The position numbers were made by a program, and so were the translations under genes. Below the pieces are notes generated by a model. It worked only from the letters and a program-made list of their open reading frames with translations. It did no database searches and was not told where the DNA came from. DNA of 64,000 nucleotides from NCBI GenBank assembly GCA_017434525.1, contig JAFRFD010000012.1, positions 62,001-126,000 on the forward strand. Reading direction: 5' to 3'. Numbering within the stretch: the first letter of the stretch is position 1; each line of letters begins with the position of its first letter. Of this stretch, positions 47,885 to 57,893 are shown piece by piece. This DNA comes from Methanobrevibacter sp. (GTDB lineage Archaea > Methanobacteriota > Methanobacteria > Methanobacteriales > Methanobacteriaceae).

Positions 47885-48627
47885 GAACAAAAATTATTAA
47901 GTCAATTAAGTCGTTAAAGTGGTATGAAACAGTAATGTGTGTAATCATGTTAGGTATTTCTGCTTACTACGCGATTATGCCGCAGGAGGGAATGCCTCAG
48001 TGGTTAGCTATTATTAATTTCATTTCTGGTTTATGCGGAGTAATTTGTGTATTCTTATGTGCTAAAGCTAACAGAATTAATTTCTTCTTCGCTCAGATTA
48101 ATACTACTGTATTTATGATTTACCTTGCTTACTTTGGAATTTGGGCTACATTCTGGCTTGAAGCCTTAGTATATTTCCCAATGAATATTATCTCATGGGT
48201 ACATTGGTATAAACATAAGGATGAAGATAATAAGTTATTGGCTAAATCAAAGAAATTGACCTTTGCTCAGAATCTATTAGTTGTAGCTATGATTGCTGCC
48301 ATCACTGTTTTAGTTCACTACACCTTATCAATGTGGGCAGGAAATACCTGGATGAAGTTCGCTGCTAAGTTTGGGTGGAGTACAACTGTTATGAAATGGT
48401 TTGATGCTTCCATCTTTGCTATTGGTATCGTAGCAGTTGTCCTTGAAGCAATGAGATATTCAGAACAGTATGTATGGTGGTTTATCACCGATGTAATTGC
48501 TGTAGCTCAGTACGTCTTAAAGGGTGACCCAGTTTATACAGTAAAGAAAGCTATCTATTTAGTAGAAGCTGTTATTGGTTTAGACAACTGGTTCAAATTG
48601 GCCAAGAAGAATACTACAAATGAGTAA
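47872..48627 (+). CDS. pnuC: nicotinamide riboside transporter PnuC
   Basis: 251 residues, seven membrane segments. W-rich core (FGIWATFWLEALVYFPMNII, then SWVHWYKHK) and C-terminal FITDVIAVAQYVLKG match PnuC, where WxxW and N residues line the channel. Imports nicotinamide riboside by facilitated diffusion. Starts within the NMNAT-like gene after GGAG. Confidence 0.9.
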   Translation: MDGLGTKIIKSIKSLKWYETVMCVIMLGISAYYAIMPQEGMPQWLAIINFISGLCGVICVFLCAKANRINFFFAQINTTVFMIYLAYFGIWATFWLEALVYFPMNIISWVHWYKHKDEDNKLLAKSKKLTFAQNLLVVAMIAAITVLVHYTLSMWAGNTWMKFAAKFGWSTTVMKWFDASIFAIGIVAVVLEAMRYSEQYVWWFITDVIAVAQYVLKGDPVYTVKKAIYLVEAVIGLDNWFKLAKKNTTNE

Positions 48628-49552
48628 ATTATTTGGAAAAGAAATCAAGCCCTTAACAAGGGCTTGTAATCTTGCTGCAGTACCTGATATAAGATATTAT
48701 TTTAATAAGCCTAGAGCCAACTTATATGTGATGGTAAATAATGTCTGCCAGGCTAACTGTAGATTTTGTACTCAGCATGGAGATTATAGGAAATTTGATT
48801 TTGATAAATTCCAAAAAGTAATTGATGAGTTGAGAAGAACAACCGATGAAAATGAGCTATGCCTCTCAAAGATTAATTTCACCGGTGGAGAACCATTACT
48901 GTACTTTGAAAAGTTTGAAAAACTTTATAATATTATCTTTGAAAAATTTTCATTCAATGAATTAGGTAATGGTAATGTCGTCATTAATACAAATGGTATC
49001 GGGTTAAAGACTCTTACTGAACGTAATGATATTATGAAGAATATTGGATTTGTATCTGTTAGCAGACACCACTATGACGATAAATTAAATGAAGAAATAT
49101 TTCAGACTAACACCTTACCTACAACAGAAGATATTAAAAACTTCAGTTTAAAAAATCAGGGTAAACTTTGGTTAAGATGTAATTGTATTAAAGGTTATAT
49201 TGATTCTACTGATGAAGTAATCAAATATACCGACTGGGCAATTGATGTAGGTTGTAAGCATTGTGGATTTACTTCTTTAATGGAATTGAATGACTATTGT
49301 AAAGAAAATTATGTCTACGTAGATATACCTACAATTGAAACACTTAGTTTGGTAACTAGTAGTTTTAGGTATGATGACAATGATAAATTGTGTTGTAATT
49401 GTAACCGCTCTTATTATTTAAATGATAAAGATGACTGGTGTGATTTAGTAACTTGGAACCGTAATCTTGAGGCAGATAGTCCTAAAGATGGAATTTTAGT
49501 ATTCGATGGTGAATATCTTAGGTATGGATTTTTTGGTGAAGTAATTTGCTAA
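48620..49552 (+). CDS. radical SAM protein
   Basis: 310 residues. NNVCQANCRFCTQHG carries the C-x3-C-x2-C cluster motif near residue 45, followed by NFTGGEPLLY (GGEP). The C-terminus has further cysteines (LCCNCNRSYY). Substrate unknown; tRNA or peptide modification are typical roles. Coupled to pnuC by overlap. Confidence 0.88.
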   Translation: MSKLFGKEIKPLTRACNLAAVPDIRYYFNKPRANLYVMVNNVCQANCRFCTQHGDYRKFDFDKFQKVIDELRRTTDENELCLSKINFTGGEPLLYFEKFEKLYNIIFEKFSFNELGNGNVVINTNGIGLKTLTERNDIMKNIGFVSVSRHHYDDKLNEEIFQTNTLPTTEDIKNFSLKNQGKLWLRCNCIKGYIDSTDEVIKYTDWAIDVGCKHCGFTSLMELNDYCKENYVYVDIPTIETLSLVTSSFRYDDNDKLCCNCNRSYYLNDKDDWCDLVTWNRNLEADSPKDGILVFDGEYLRYGFFGEVIC

Positions 49553-49562
49553 ATTAAATATA
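49548..49562 (+). promoter_or_regulatory. putative later-class promoter motif
   Basis: Exact GCTAAATTAAATATA overlapping the radical SAM stop codon, with GGAGG and the ATG at 49576 right after. Confidence 0.55.
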
Positions 49563-49575
49563 TGGAGGTACCCGT

Positions 49576-49866
49576 ATGTCAGATTATGCAAAGTTAATTA
49601 AGAAGATGCATGACATGGAGAATCAATATATTACTGAATCTTTTAAGTCAGGTAAGATTAAGTTAAATGAGGATGATAATTATGATTTTCCTTCAGATAT
49701 AGATGATAGGACTTTACGAGGATTATTAGCTGAGATTAAGAAATTAAGAAAAGAAGTAGCAGATTTAAAAGATGAGTTAGATGAATACCGTGATGTTGGC
49801 TCGTCTACCTCTTCTGGTTGTCATTCAAGTAGCGCATCTTCTTCGTCATCACGTTCTCGTTGTTAG
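49576..49866 (+). CDS. small coiled-coil protein, serine-rich tail (paralogue A)
   Basis: 96 residues: MSDYAKLIKKMHDMENQYITESFKSGKIKLNED, then IDDRTLRGLLAEIKKLRKEVADLKDELDE coiled coil and a Ser-rich tail ending in Cys. The ITES and KLNED segments resemble T4-type L-x-E cleavage contexts. Tandem paralogue of the next gene. Later-class promoter suggests a virion role. Confidence 0.75.
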   Translation: MSDYAKLIKKMHDMENQYITESFKSGKIKLNEDDNYDFPSDIDDRTLRGLLAEIKKLRKEVADLKDELDEYRDVGSSTSSGCHSSSASSSSSRSRC

Positions 49867-49875
49867 GAGATTGTT

Positions 49876-50172
49876 ATGTCAGATTACTCTAAGTTATTAA
49901 AGAAAATGCATTCACTGGAAAACCAGTATATCACTGAATCATTTAAGACAGGAAAAGTTAAATTAACTGAAGATGAAGGCTATGATTTTAGTGATATAGA
50001 CGACAGGACTTTAAGGGGTCTATTAGCTGAAATTAAAAAACTGAGAAAAGAAGTAGCCAGATTAACAAAAGAGACTGAGGAATTAAAGAAGAATTCAACA
50101 AGCAGTTACTCAAGCTCGGGTTATAGCTCAGGCTGTGGCGGTGGCCACGTTTCTTATGGTTCACATTGTTAA
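49876..50172 (+). CDS. small coiled-coil protein, serine/glycine-rich tail (paralogue B)
   Basis: 98 residues, same layout as paralogue A with near-identical centre (IDDRTLRGLLAEIKKLRKEVA), tail SSSGYSSGCGGGHVSYGSHC. AGGAG upstream. The tails differ more than the cores, implying different surface chemistry. Confidence 0.75.
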   Translation: MSDYSKLLKKMHSLENQYITESFKTGKVKLTEDEGYDFSDIDDRTLRGLLAEIKKLRKEVARLTKETEELKKNSTSSYSSSGYSSGCGGGHVSYGSHC

Positions 50173-50173
50173 A

Positions 50174-50202
50174 AGAAGTTAGTTTACAAACTAACTTTTT
50201 TT
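50174..50202 (+). terminator. terminator overlapping the next promoter
   Basis: GAAGTTAGT-TTACAA-ACTAACTTTTTTT; the -35 lies in the loop. Confidence 0.78.
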
Positions 50203-50212
50203 ATGATATTAT
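50183..50212 (+). promoter_or_regulatory. promoter inside terminator
   Basis: TTTACA (50183-50188), 18-base spacer, TATTAT (50207-50212). Followed by about 140 bases of leader before the KTSC gene. Confidence 0.65.
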
Positions 50213-50356
50213 TATATTGTAAATATAGCTACTAAATAATCTATACTAAAGTTATCAGAAAATTACTTATTAAGGCATTAACTAATAAAGTATTATTATA
50301 GGTTGAAAAACACTTTGAAATCGTGAGTAAATTAACAGAAAATTGAGGTATAAAAT

Positions 50357-50572
50357 ATGGAATTAAAAGAAGTTGTGAGTTCAAACATCACTAATGTGGG
50401 CTACGAAAATGACACATTATTTGTTAAGTACAAATCAGGTGCTACTTACAAATACAAAAACTTCCCGCAAGAATTATATGAATCTTTTCTAGAGGCCGAA
50501 TCAAAAGGTAGATTCATGAACACCGAAGTTAAGGGAAAATACGAATATGAAAAAATCACTGAAGAGCTCTAG
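50357..50572 (+). CDS. KTSC-domain protein
   Basis: 71 residues. VVSSNITNVGYENDTLFVKYKSGATYKYKNFPQELYESFLEAESKGRFMN (in parts) matches the KTSC domain, a small fold often attached to lysyl-tRNA synthetase or free-standing in phages. AATTGAGGTATAAAAT upstream. Role unknown. Confidence 0.82.
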   Translation: MELKEVVSSNITNVGYENDTLFVKYKSGATYKYKNFPQELYESFLEAESKGRFMNTEVKGKYEYEKITEEL

Positions 50573-50588
50573 GGCTCTTTTTATTTGT
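50561..50588 (+). terminator. terminator overlapping the KTSC stop codon
   Basis: AGAGCTCTAGGGCTCTTTTTATTTG: GAGC/GCTC stem followed by T-run. Confidence 0.65.
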
Positions 50589-50591
50589 ACC

Positions 50592-50699
50592 CCAAGAAAA
50601 TCTTGGACTAAGATAATCTTGGCCAATAATATATAGTATTTATAAATATAAACATATATAATATAGTCATAGAAAATCTGAGAGATAAGATTATCTTAG
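50592..50699 (+). repeat. inverted repeat pair with palindromic cores around an AT-rich centre
   Basis: CTAAGATAATCTT (50608-50620) and its exact reverse complement AAGATTATCTTAG (50687-50699) flank 66 bases of almost pure A/T. Each arm is itself a palindrome (AAGAT-N-ATCTT), and a third related site CCAAGA-AAA-TCTTGG lies at 50592-50606. No gene fits here. Candidate operator set, cruciform or origin-type structure. Confidence 0.6.
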
Positions 50700-50740
50700 T
50701 AGACAAATTCAATATTAATTGATATACTTAATACTTCATT

Positions 50741-50755
50741 GCTAAATTAAATATA
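50741..50755 (+). promoter_or_regulatory. putative later-class promoter motif
   Basis: Exact GCTAAATTAAATATA 21 bases before the start of the 1500-residue gene, followed by GAGGGAG. Confidence 0.55.
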
Positions 50756-50775
50756 TTAAGAGGGAGCTCTTTGCT

Positions 50776-53700
50776 ATGGGAATCTTACTTGAAGCTGTCG
50801 CACAAGACGGAATCAACTATCGTGATATATACAATAGTGTCGGAAAAGCTACTGATAATTTTACTAAACCAAGTGGCTCTTTTAAGTACGAGACAAACTT
50901 TGAAGCTAATCTAGCTAAACAGATTCTCAGCGATAAATATTCAAGAGTTTATATTAAACCATTAAACATGAAGAATGAAAATGAGCTTCTTTATACTGTA
51001 TTTTTCAATGGTGTAATTGAAGATGAACCTGAAGAAATGGCTGAGTCTCTTTTAGAAAGTTACCTTTTAAAAGAAGACGTAGAGGATGATAAAGAGTTTG
51101 TTAAACAGGCTCTTATTGACCACCATGAGTTAAGAGAATTAATCAGTAAAAATAAATGGGAAGACCTTTGGAAATCAATTCAAAAGATATACACTAGGGA
51201 TTCTTCTCTTACTCCAGTTCAAGGTGGCACTTTAGCTATCGGTAAGTTTATAAAAGTATTTTCTAAGGCTGGAGTCAATTATACAATAGAAGTAATTCCT
51301 GAGTATTGTTTTATTGCTTCTACTGATTTAACTTCATTTAAAATACCAGATGGGACAAAAGTAATTGGCTTGGCAGCTTTTGAAAAATGTGTTAACTTAG
51401 AAACTGTTGAGATACCAGAATCGGTAACTGATATTCATAATTCTGCTTTTAGAGGTTGCCACAGTTTAAAAAATATAAAATTACCTAGTAAGTTAAGAAT
51501 TGTAGCCCCTGATTTATTCAGGGCGTGTAAATCTTTACAAGAGATAATTATCCCTGAGAATTGTATTGCCATAATGGATAGTGCTTTCCGTGGATGTAGT
51601 TCGTTAAAAGAAGTTGTAGTACCAAAGTCTTGTACATCTATTGGTCCAGGAGCCTTTTATCATTGTAATCTTGAATCAATAACTTTACCAGATAAGAAAT
51701 ACTATTACATGGAAAATATGAAGAAAATAGGAATTGATAATATGAAAAAGAAAAATATACATTTCTCAGAATCATTGGTTGAGAAAATAGTTAAGAAAGG
51801 TTCTCAGTGGCAAGTTCAATCTGAAAAAGGAAAGAACATGGGAACTTACGATACAAAAGAAGAAGCCGAAAAGAGGTTAAAGCAAGTGGAATATTTTAAA
51901 CACATAAATGAAGATGACTTTGAATTTATGCCTGATAAAAACCCGGCTGGTACCCCACTTGGTAATGGTACTGGCTTAGGTGAAGCATTTGATGATGAAG
52001 AAATCGAGTTCTGCCCTATTTGTGATAGGCAGATGGACTTCATTGGTTATCAGGGAAATCTAAGTGAATTCAAATGTAAGACATGTAACAAATATTTCTA
52101 TTTCGATGAAAATGGAAATGAAGTTGACTTAGGTGAAGACTTAAATGAAAGGTTCTACAATAAAGAAAGAAAAGAAATTGAAGATACCTTATTAGACGGT
52201 GAGCCTACCTTTGGTGAGTGGCTAGGACAGGTTTACGGTATGACTGAAGATGAGGTCGAAGTTGAACCTGAGGTAGAAAAATACTATTTAGATAGCTACT
52301 CAGATTATCTAAACCATTTATATGATTTAGACCCAGTCGAGTATGAAAGTGATAGACCTGATGATAAACGTGACTTTGAATATGTAGCTTTATGCTCATT
52401 CGAAGACTGGGACAAAGAAGGTACTAGTACTGAATACTTCCATACAATTGAAGATGCAATTAACTGGTGCAATCAGGAAATGGCCGATAAAGGTTATGAT
52501 TATGTAGATATCTTCGAGTGGGGCGGAGTACAGGGCTCTACTGTGGCTACTTTCTATAATGGTAAATGGAATACTGATTATGGTGAAGATGATGGTGAGT
52601 CATTAAATGAATCTCCTGAGGATAGTGACTATGGAAGTATTGCTCCAGAAGCAGAAGTAAGAGATTCTGTCTACCAAAAGCAATTCAATGAAATGCACGA
52701 AACTTTAGTGGTTAGTACAAAGGCCTTATTAACTTCTAATTCAGCATTAAGTAGACTTGAAAAATTACGTCGTAATATTGGTAATGTAATAAGCAACTTA
52801 GGTATTGATGTAAATACTCTCTGTAAGTTTGCTAAACCAAAATCAAATACTGGTTATAATGATATTGCAACAATTAAAATGGGCTCTATGTTAAAGCCAG
52901 TTGACTTCCATATTACAACTGGTCAAATAGGAGAAGATGGCACACCTTCAATACTTGAAATTAATGTTGATTTATTTGGTATGTTTACTGGCTGGGTCTC
53001 TGCTCCAAGTAATGAATACCAGTATGATGATAATTATCAAGACCCTAAGAAACTTTCGGCTGCAGTTAATTTCTGTGATGAACAATACTCAGAACAGATT
53101 ATTGAAACATTATTCGAAAGAGCCTATGAAACATTGGATAGAGCAGTAGATAAATATGGTTATGCTTTCAAAAATGAATCATTAACTGAAGCTCTATCAC
53201 CTGAGAAGTTTAGTAAAGCTTTATATAATATGGATGAACTTGGATTAACTTCAGATTTAAGTGAGGCCCAGTTTAGTTATGCTCTTAACGGTATATTTGG
53301 TGCTGAATTAAAAAGAATGAAATCACCTAACTATGATAAGTTTATGAATGGTTTTTATGGTGATTTTACAGAAGTTTACCCCTTGCTAGATGTCCAAGGA
53401 AAACAAGCAGCAACAGATTTTCTAGTAGCCCACATATTTCTTCCAAACTCAGAAGGTAGCGAAGGCCGTGAAAAAGCTTTTATTGAAGAATGGTGAGGTC
53501 AATTAGATGATATTGAGGACGATAAAAAAATCCTCAGAGACTGTGGCATCAGTATGCATAAATTAAAAGAGTTAATAGGTGAAACACTTTGGAGATTTGA
53601 TGGTACCATAGCAAGCTTTGAGAAAGCTATTAATGCTGGTTATTTCTATTCTTTATTTGAAGCCCCTGAACAGATAGTAAACTTGTCTGATAATTTGAAG

Positions 53701-55278
53701 AAGAAATATGTAGTTAAGGAATCATTAACTGAAGATAAAAATTCTAAAAGTTATTTCCGTACAACTGAAGTAGCTAAAAGGATTAAAACTATCCTTGATA
53801 AATTAGGTTGGGAGCCACAACTTCTTACTCTTAATGGTGCTAATCCTACTCTTTACGTCAGGAGGCCTGAAGGGTTACTTCCTGATAGTCAAAGAGAAAG
53901 AAGTATAGTTACTAAACAATTTAATGATAAAGCCAAAGAACTTTTTGGTAACGAATTAGAAGTAAAAATTGGTAAATGTTGAGCTCCTCATAATATAGAT
54001 AATATATGTGATTTTGCGTTTACAATACAGATATCTAACTACACTGGACCAACTTCTGAAATTGATTCTTCTTCCTTATTAAACATGTTTCATTCTAAAA
54101 AATATTTAAATGATTATTTTTCTAGGTATGGAGTAGAAAAAACATTAACTGAAGATAAGAATGAAACTTTAAATCAAAATCTTTGAGATGAGAATAAAGA
54201 ATTAAGACCTGAGGTAAAAGAAGTACTCGAAAAGATAGTTGATAAATATAAAGATACTTTAAAAGATGATGACATCGACTTGGATGTAAAAGACGTAATT
54301 ATCGTTGGTTCAAATGCTAATTATAATTATACTCCACATTCAGATATTGACCTTCATATTATAGCTGATTTATCAATTTATAAGGACAGAGAAGATTTAG
54401 CTGAGCTCCTATACAATGCTTACCGCAGAATCTTTAATGATAAATATACTCCTACAATCAGAGGAACTGATGTTGAGATTTACGTAGAACCGTATGAAGA
54501 TGAGGATAAAGACCAGATTCCTGACTCTGTTGAAAACGTTGATGAATCATTAACTGAGTCATCAGCTAACTCAAATGGTGTATATTCTTTATATAACGGA
54601 TGGTTGAAAGAACCTGTTAGAGATGAAATACCTGATGTTGATTTAGAACCTGAATTATCAGAATGGGTTGATAAATCAAAAGAATGTAATACAATAGATG
54701 AAGTTAATTCATTTATTGATGATATTTATAAATTAAGACAAGAATCTATTTTAAAAGACGGTGAATACGGAAAAGGTAATTTAATCTTTAAAGAGATTAG
54801 AAACCAAGGTATTCTACAGGCTTTAAAAGATAAGAAGACTAGTTTGGAGAATGATGAAATGAGTATTAAAGAAGAATATCATGAGATTGACCAAGAACTA
54901 GCAACTAATTTGTTTACTAAATATTGGCCTTGTGAGAAAAGAGAATTAGATGATATCTGGGATGAAATCATGGAAACCTATGATGATGCAGAGCTGGCTG
55001 AAGAAGTCTGTGCATCATTAGAAGAAAGGATTGATGATATGTATGCTGAGGCATTAAAACCAGAAAAGATTGAAGAAGAAGTTATCGATGATGAATCAGA
55101 ATACTTCAGACAAAAGAATGAAGCTTGTATCAAGGAATACCGCCAGTGGGCAGGACTTGGTGATGATGAGTTGATAACAGAAGACAAAATTAATGAGTGG
55201 GCTTTAAATCGTGTTAGCTGCAATAATAATTACGACTACAACGATTTGAAAGAAGTATTACTTTCAAGTAATAAATAA
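50776..55278 (+). CDS. giant multidomain protein, three TGA codons
   Basis: 1500 residues when TGA is Trp at codons 907 (FIEEWWGQLDD), 1069 (GKCWAPHN) and 1137 (NQNLWDENK). Regions: N-terminal 120 residues; LRR_5 repeats at about 160-325; a segment KKGSQWQVQSEKGKNMGTYD near 340 common in phage structural proteins; zinc ribbon CPICDRQ...CKTCNK near 412-435; later a nucleotidyltransferase motif GSNANYNYTPHSDIDLHII near 1178. ESL(T/N)E linkers recur between domains. The later-class promoter and modular layout suggest a virion or injected protein. Under the standard code it breaks into at least four pieces. Confidence 0.8.
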
Positions 55279-55310
55279 ATATATATAACCCAAGGACGGA
55301 AAGGTAGAAT

Positions 55311-56387
55311 ATGAAATTAAAAGTTAAAAAATCTAGACAGATTTCCGAAGGAAAGAAGTTAACTGAAGCTTCATTAGATGATGAGGTTAAGAAAGCTGAA
55401 AACCAGATTGATAATGATAAAGTAGTTAGTGGAAATAAAGGCCAGATTGAAATGGCTCTTGATAGAGCTTTATCTACTGCTGAAAGACAGAAGAGAACAG
55501 GCGGAAGCAACTATACTAACATTATCTTAATCGGTGGTGCTGGTACTGGTAAGACCTCAGCTGTTAGAGACTGGGCTGCTGCTAATGGAATTAACTTAGT
55601 ACTTCAGAATACTTCAACAATGGATGAAACAGATTTAACTGGTGTTGTTGCTAGAAGTGCAGAAGGTAACTCAACCGTTAAATTACGTTCTGATGTTTTA
55701 AGAGGATTAAATCAACCACGTTCAGTTTTATTCTTAGATGAGTATAACCGTGGACGTAGTTCAGTTCGTGGTACTCTGTTAACATTAATCAACGACCACT
55801 TAATTGATACTGGTACTGATGAAGAATCAAACGTTCCAGGCTTAACCGGTAAGTATGAGTTAAAGAACATGTTATTCACTGTTGCTGCTATTAACCCTGC
55901 TTCAGGTGAATATACAACTGATGAACTTGACCCAGCTGAAATCTCACGTTTCAGAAGAGTTGAAGTTAAGACCGATAAGAAACACTTATTAAATATCTTA
56001 ACAAAGAAGTTTATGAAACAGGCTGAACAAGAAGGTGCTACTGATGAAGACCGTGATATTATCGCGGGACAAATTGGTTTATTAAAGAAATTATTATCTG
56101 ATAAGCAATTCCAGTTTGATAATGAAGAAGATGAAAGAGCTGGTTATCAGAAGTTCGGTAGAGACTATACCCCACTCAGCCCAAGGTCATTGACTAACTT
56201 AATTGCTGCAACTGATGGAACTAAAGAAGACTTCTTAGACTTATACAATGACTATTGTAATCCAATGAAGAAGAACACTATGGACATGATTCTACAGGAT
56301 TACGAAGACGTAGATGATAAGGCTAACTCAGTATTTAAAAAGAGAGAATTATCAAACGAAGAGAAATTGGACAACTTCTTAGGATAG
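55311..56387 (+). CDS. MoxR-type AAA+ ATPase
   Basis: 358 residues. Walker A IGGAGTGKTS near residue 78, Walker B SVLFLDEYNRG, sensor-1 FTVAAINPASGEY and the EISRFRRVEV arginine region as in MoxR ATPases. N-terminus has KKLTEASLDDE, another L-x-E type segment. MoxR ATPases remodel partners together with vWA proteins; the metallopeptidase-like and vWA genes follow. GGACGGAAAGGTAGAAT precedes the ATG. Confidence 0.88.
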   Translation: MKLKVKKSRQISEGKKLTEASLDDEVKKAENQIDNDKVVSGNKGQIEMALDRALSTAERQKRTGGSNYTNIILIGGAGTGKTSAVRDWAAANGINLVLQNTSTMDETDLTGVVARSAEGNSTVKLRSDVLRGLNQPRSVLFLDEYNRGRSSVRGTLLTLINDHLIDTGTDEESNVPGLTGKYELKNMLFTVAAINPASGEYTTDELDPAEISRFRRVEVKTDKKHLLNILTKKFMKQAEQEGATDEDRDIIAGQIGLLKKLLSDKQFQFDNEEDERAGYQKFGRDYTPLSPRSLTNLIAATDGTKEDFLDLYNDYCNPMKKNTMDMILQDYEDVDDKANSVFKKRELSNEEKLDNFLG

Positions 56388-56401
56388 GAGGTGCATAACC
56401 T

Positions 56402-57013
56402 ATGGCAATGACTGAGCGTGAAAGATTAGGCCGCGAAATTATAATGAAGTCATTACGTAAACACGGTTATGTAACTTATAGTAACCTATTAAGTGATTTC
56501 CATTTGAATTTTACAAATGACCCAAGAGTTTTGGGTTACATGGAACCAAAGAAAGGCAGAATCGTTGTTAATTCTAGCCTTGATATGGACCAAGTAGAAG
56601 TAATTATTCGTCACGAAATATTACACTTCTATTTAAAACACGCACAAAGAACATTAAGAAAATTAGCTCAATTAAAAGGACTTGACCCTGATAGTATTGA
56701 TGATATGACTGTTAAAGAGTTAGAGAGAGAAATATATGGTGACCCAGACCAGCTTGCTAACTGGGCAGCTGACTTTGATATTTCTAACCAAGGTTATACT
56801 GACAAAGATAAAGCAATTATTAGGTCATTACATGCCTTAGTTACTGAGGACCATTATTCTGACTGGACCGACTTAACTATGGAAGAGATGTATGAAAGAT
56901 TATTAAAAGAGAGAGAAAATAAACAAAAGATTGTTTATGGTGCTTTTATGGACTCAACAACTTTTATTGGTGCTGACCCTAGAACAGGACAGGTAACTAT
57001 GTATGGCCGTTAA
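56402..57013 (+). CDS. DUF2201-like putative metallopeptidase
   Basis: 203 residues. Zinc-protease motif IIRHEILHFYLKH (HExxH) near residue 76 with a downstream WAADFDISNQ segment matches the N-terminal half of DUF2201/vWA-type proteins. Here the vWA half is encoded separately at 57886. GGAGGTGCATAACCT precedes the ATG. Confidence 0.82.
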   Translation: MAMTERERLGREIIMKSLRKHGYVTYSNLLSDFHLNFTNDPRVLGYMEPKKGRIVVNSSLDMDQVEVIIRHEILHFYLKHAQRTLRKLAQLKGLDPDSIDDMTVKELEREIYGDPDQLANWAADFDISNQGYTDKDKAIIRSLHALVTEDHYSDWTDLTMEEMYERLLKERENKQKIVYGAFMDSTTFIGADPRTGQVTMYGR

Positions 57014-57893
57014 ACTAGTAGAAAAAAGAATTCATGGTAAGTTTGAAAATGGTGTTTTCGTAGACCACAGTGGCCAAGAGATTATCCCTGAGTTATCAAA
57101 TGTTGGTGCCCAGAATTCACCTAATTCAAATACTGGTAGTGATAAAGGTTCACAAAACCCAAATGATTTAAGCAATTCTAATTATAACTATGACTTCGAT
57201 AAGTTACCACAAGACATTAAAGATATCATTAATAAAGTTAATGATATGGCCGGGAAAATAAATGAAGGCCAGATGCCTTCACAGGAAGAAATTAATGATG
57301 TCCTTGATAAAATTCAAAAAGCTACTGAAAAATATGGTGGCCAAAAAGGTAAACAAGATGAACAGAATGCTCTAGACCAAGCTGAACAACAGGTTGAAGA
57401 TATGCAAGAAAAGGCTGGCGAAGCTGGTGAAGAAGGTGAAGGTAAAAGGGGCGGTAGTGGACCGGAAGGCGAAAATCAAGAAGGCGAAGCTGGTGATGGT
57501 GGCGAAGGCCAAGAAGGTGAAAACTCTAAAGAGGGTGAAGACCAGAATGGTGGTGGACAATCTTCTGGTAAAGAAGGTGAACAAGACCAACATGATGGAA
57601 AACAATCAGGAGGTGGCCAATCTTCTAGTAACCAACAGGGTCAACAGAGTGGTAGCCAGAGTAGTCAACAAAGCCAACAGGGTTCACAAAGTTCTCAAGG
57701 CTCTCAAGGTTCTCAGGGACAGCAAGGACAGCAAGGTTCTCAAGGTCAACAGGGACAACAGGGACAGCAAGGTTCTCAGGGACAGCAAGACCAAGATAAA
57801 CAAGAGCCTGACCCAAATGCTATTTACGTAGACCTTAATACGAATCTCCGTTACAAATGGAATGGGAAGGAGTTCGAGAAGCTAGATGACTAA
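57003..57893 (+). CDS. Gly/Gln/Ser-rich low-complexity protein
   Basis: 296 residues. The first 120 are ordinary (KRIHGKFENGVFVDHSGQEI, then DIKDIINKVNDMAGKINEGQ); from about 125 to 265 it is Gly/Glu then Gln/Gly/Ser repeats such as QGQQGSQGQQ; then a short folded end with NTNLRYKWNGKEFEKLDD. Encoded between the metallopeptidase and vWA genes and overlapping both, it may be an extended linker or phase-separating scaffold for them. Confidence 0.75.
   Translation: MAVKLVEKRIHGKFENGVFVDHSGQEIIPELSNVGAQNSPNSNTGSDKGSQNPNDLSNSNYNYDFDKLPQDIKDIINKVNDMAGKINEGQMPSQEEINDVLDKIQKATEKYGGQKGKQDEQNALDQAEQQVEDMQEKAGEAGEEGEGKRGGSGPEGENQEGEAGDGGEGQEGENSKEGEDQNGGGQSSGKEGEQDQHDGKQSGGGQSSSNQQGQQSGSQSSQQSQQGSQSSQGSQGSQGQQGQQGSQGQQGQQGQQGSQGQQDQDKQEPDPNAIYVDLNTNLRYKWNGKEFEKLDD
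57625..57795 (+). repeat. degenerate tandem repeat encoding Gln/Gly/Ser
   Basis: Reiterated CAACAGGG, CAAGGTTCT and GGACAGCAA units within the low-complexity gene; prone to length variation by slippage. Confidence 0.75.

Noticed and set aside
50776..55278. Three to four separate structural genes
   Set aside because: All pieces are in one frame separated only by TGA, with no start signals after the breaks; one gene is simpler.
57372..57831. Alternate-frame lysine- or phenylalanine-rich proteins over the low-complexity gene
   Set aside because: Frame-shifted readings of the same tandem repeat; no start signals.
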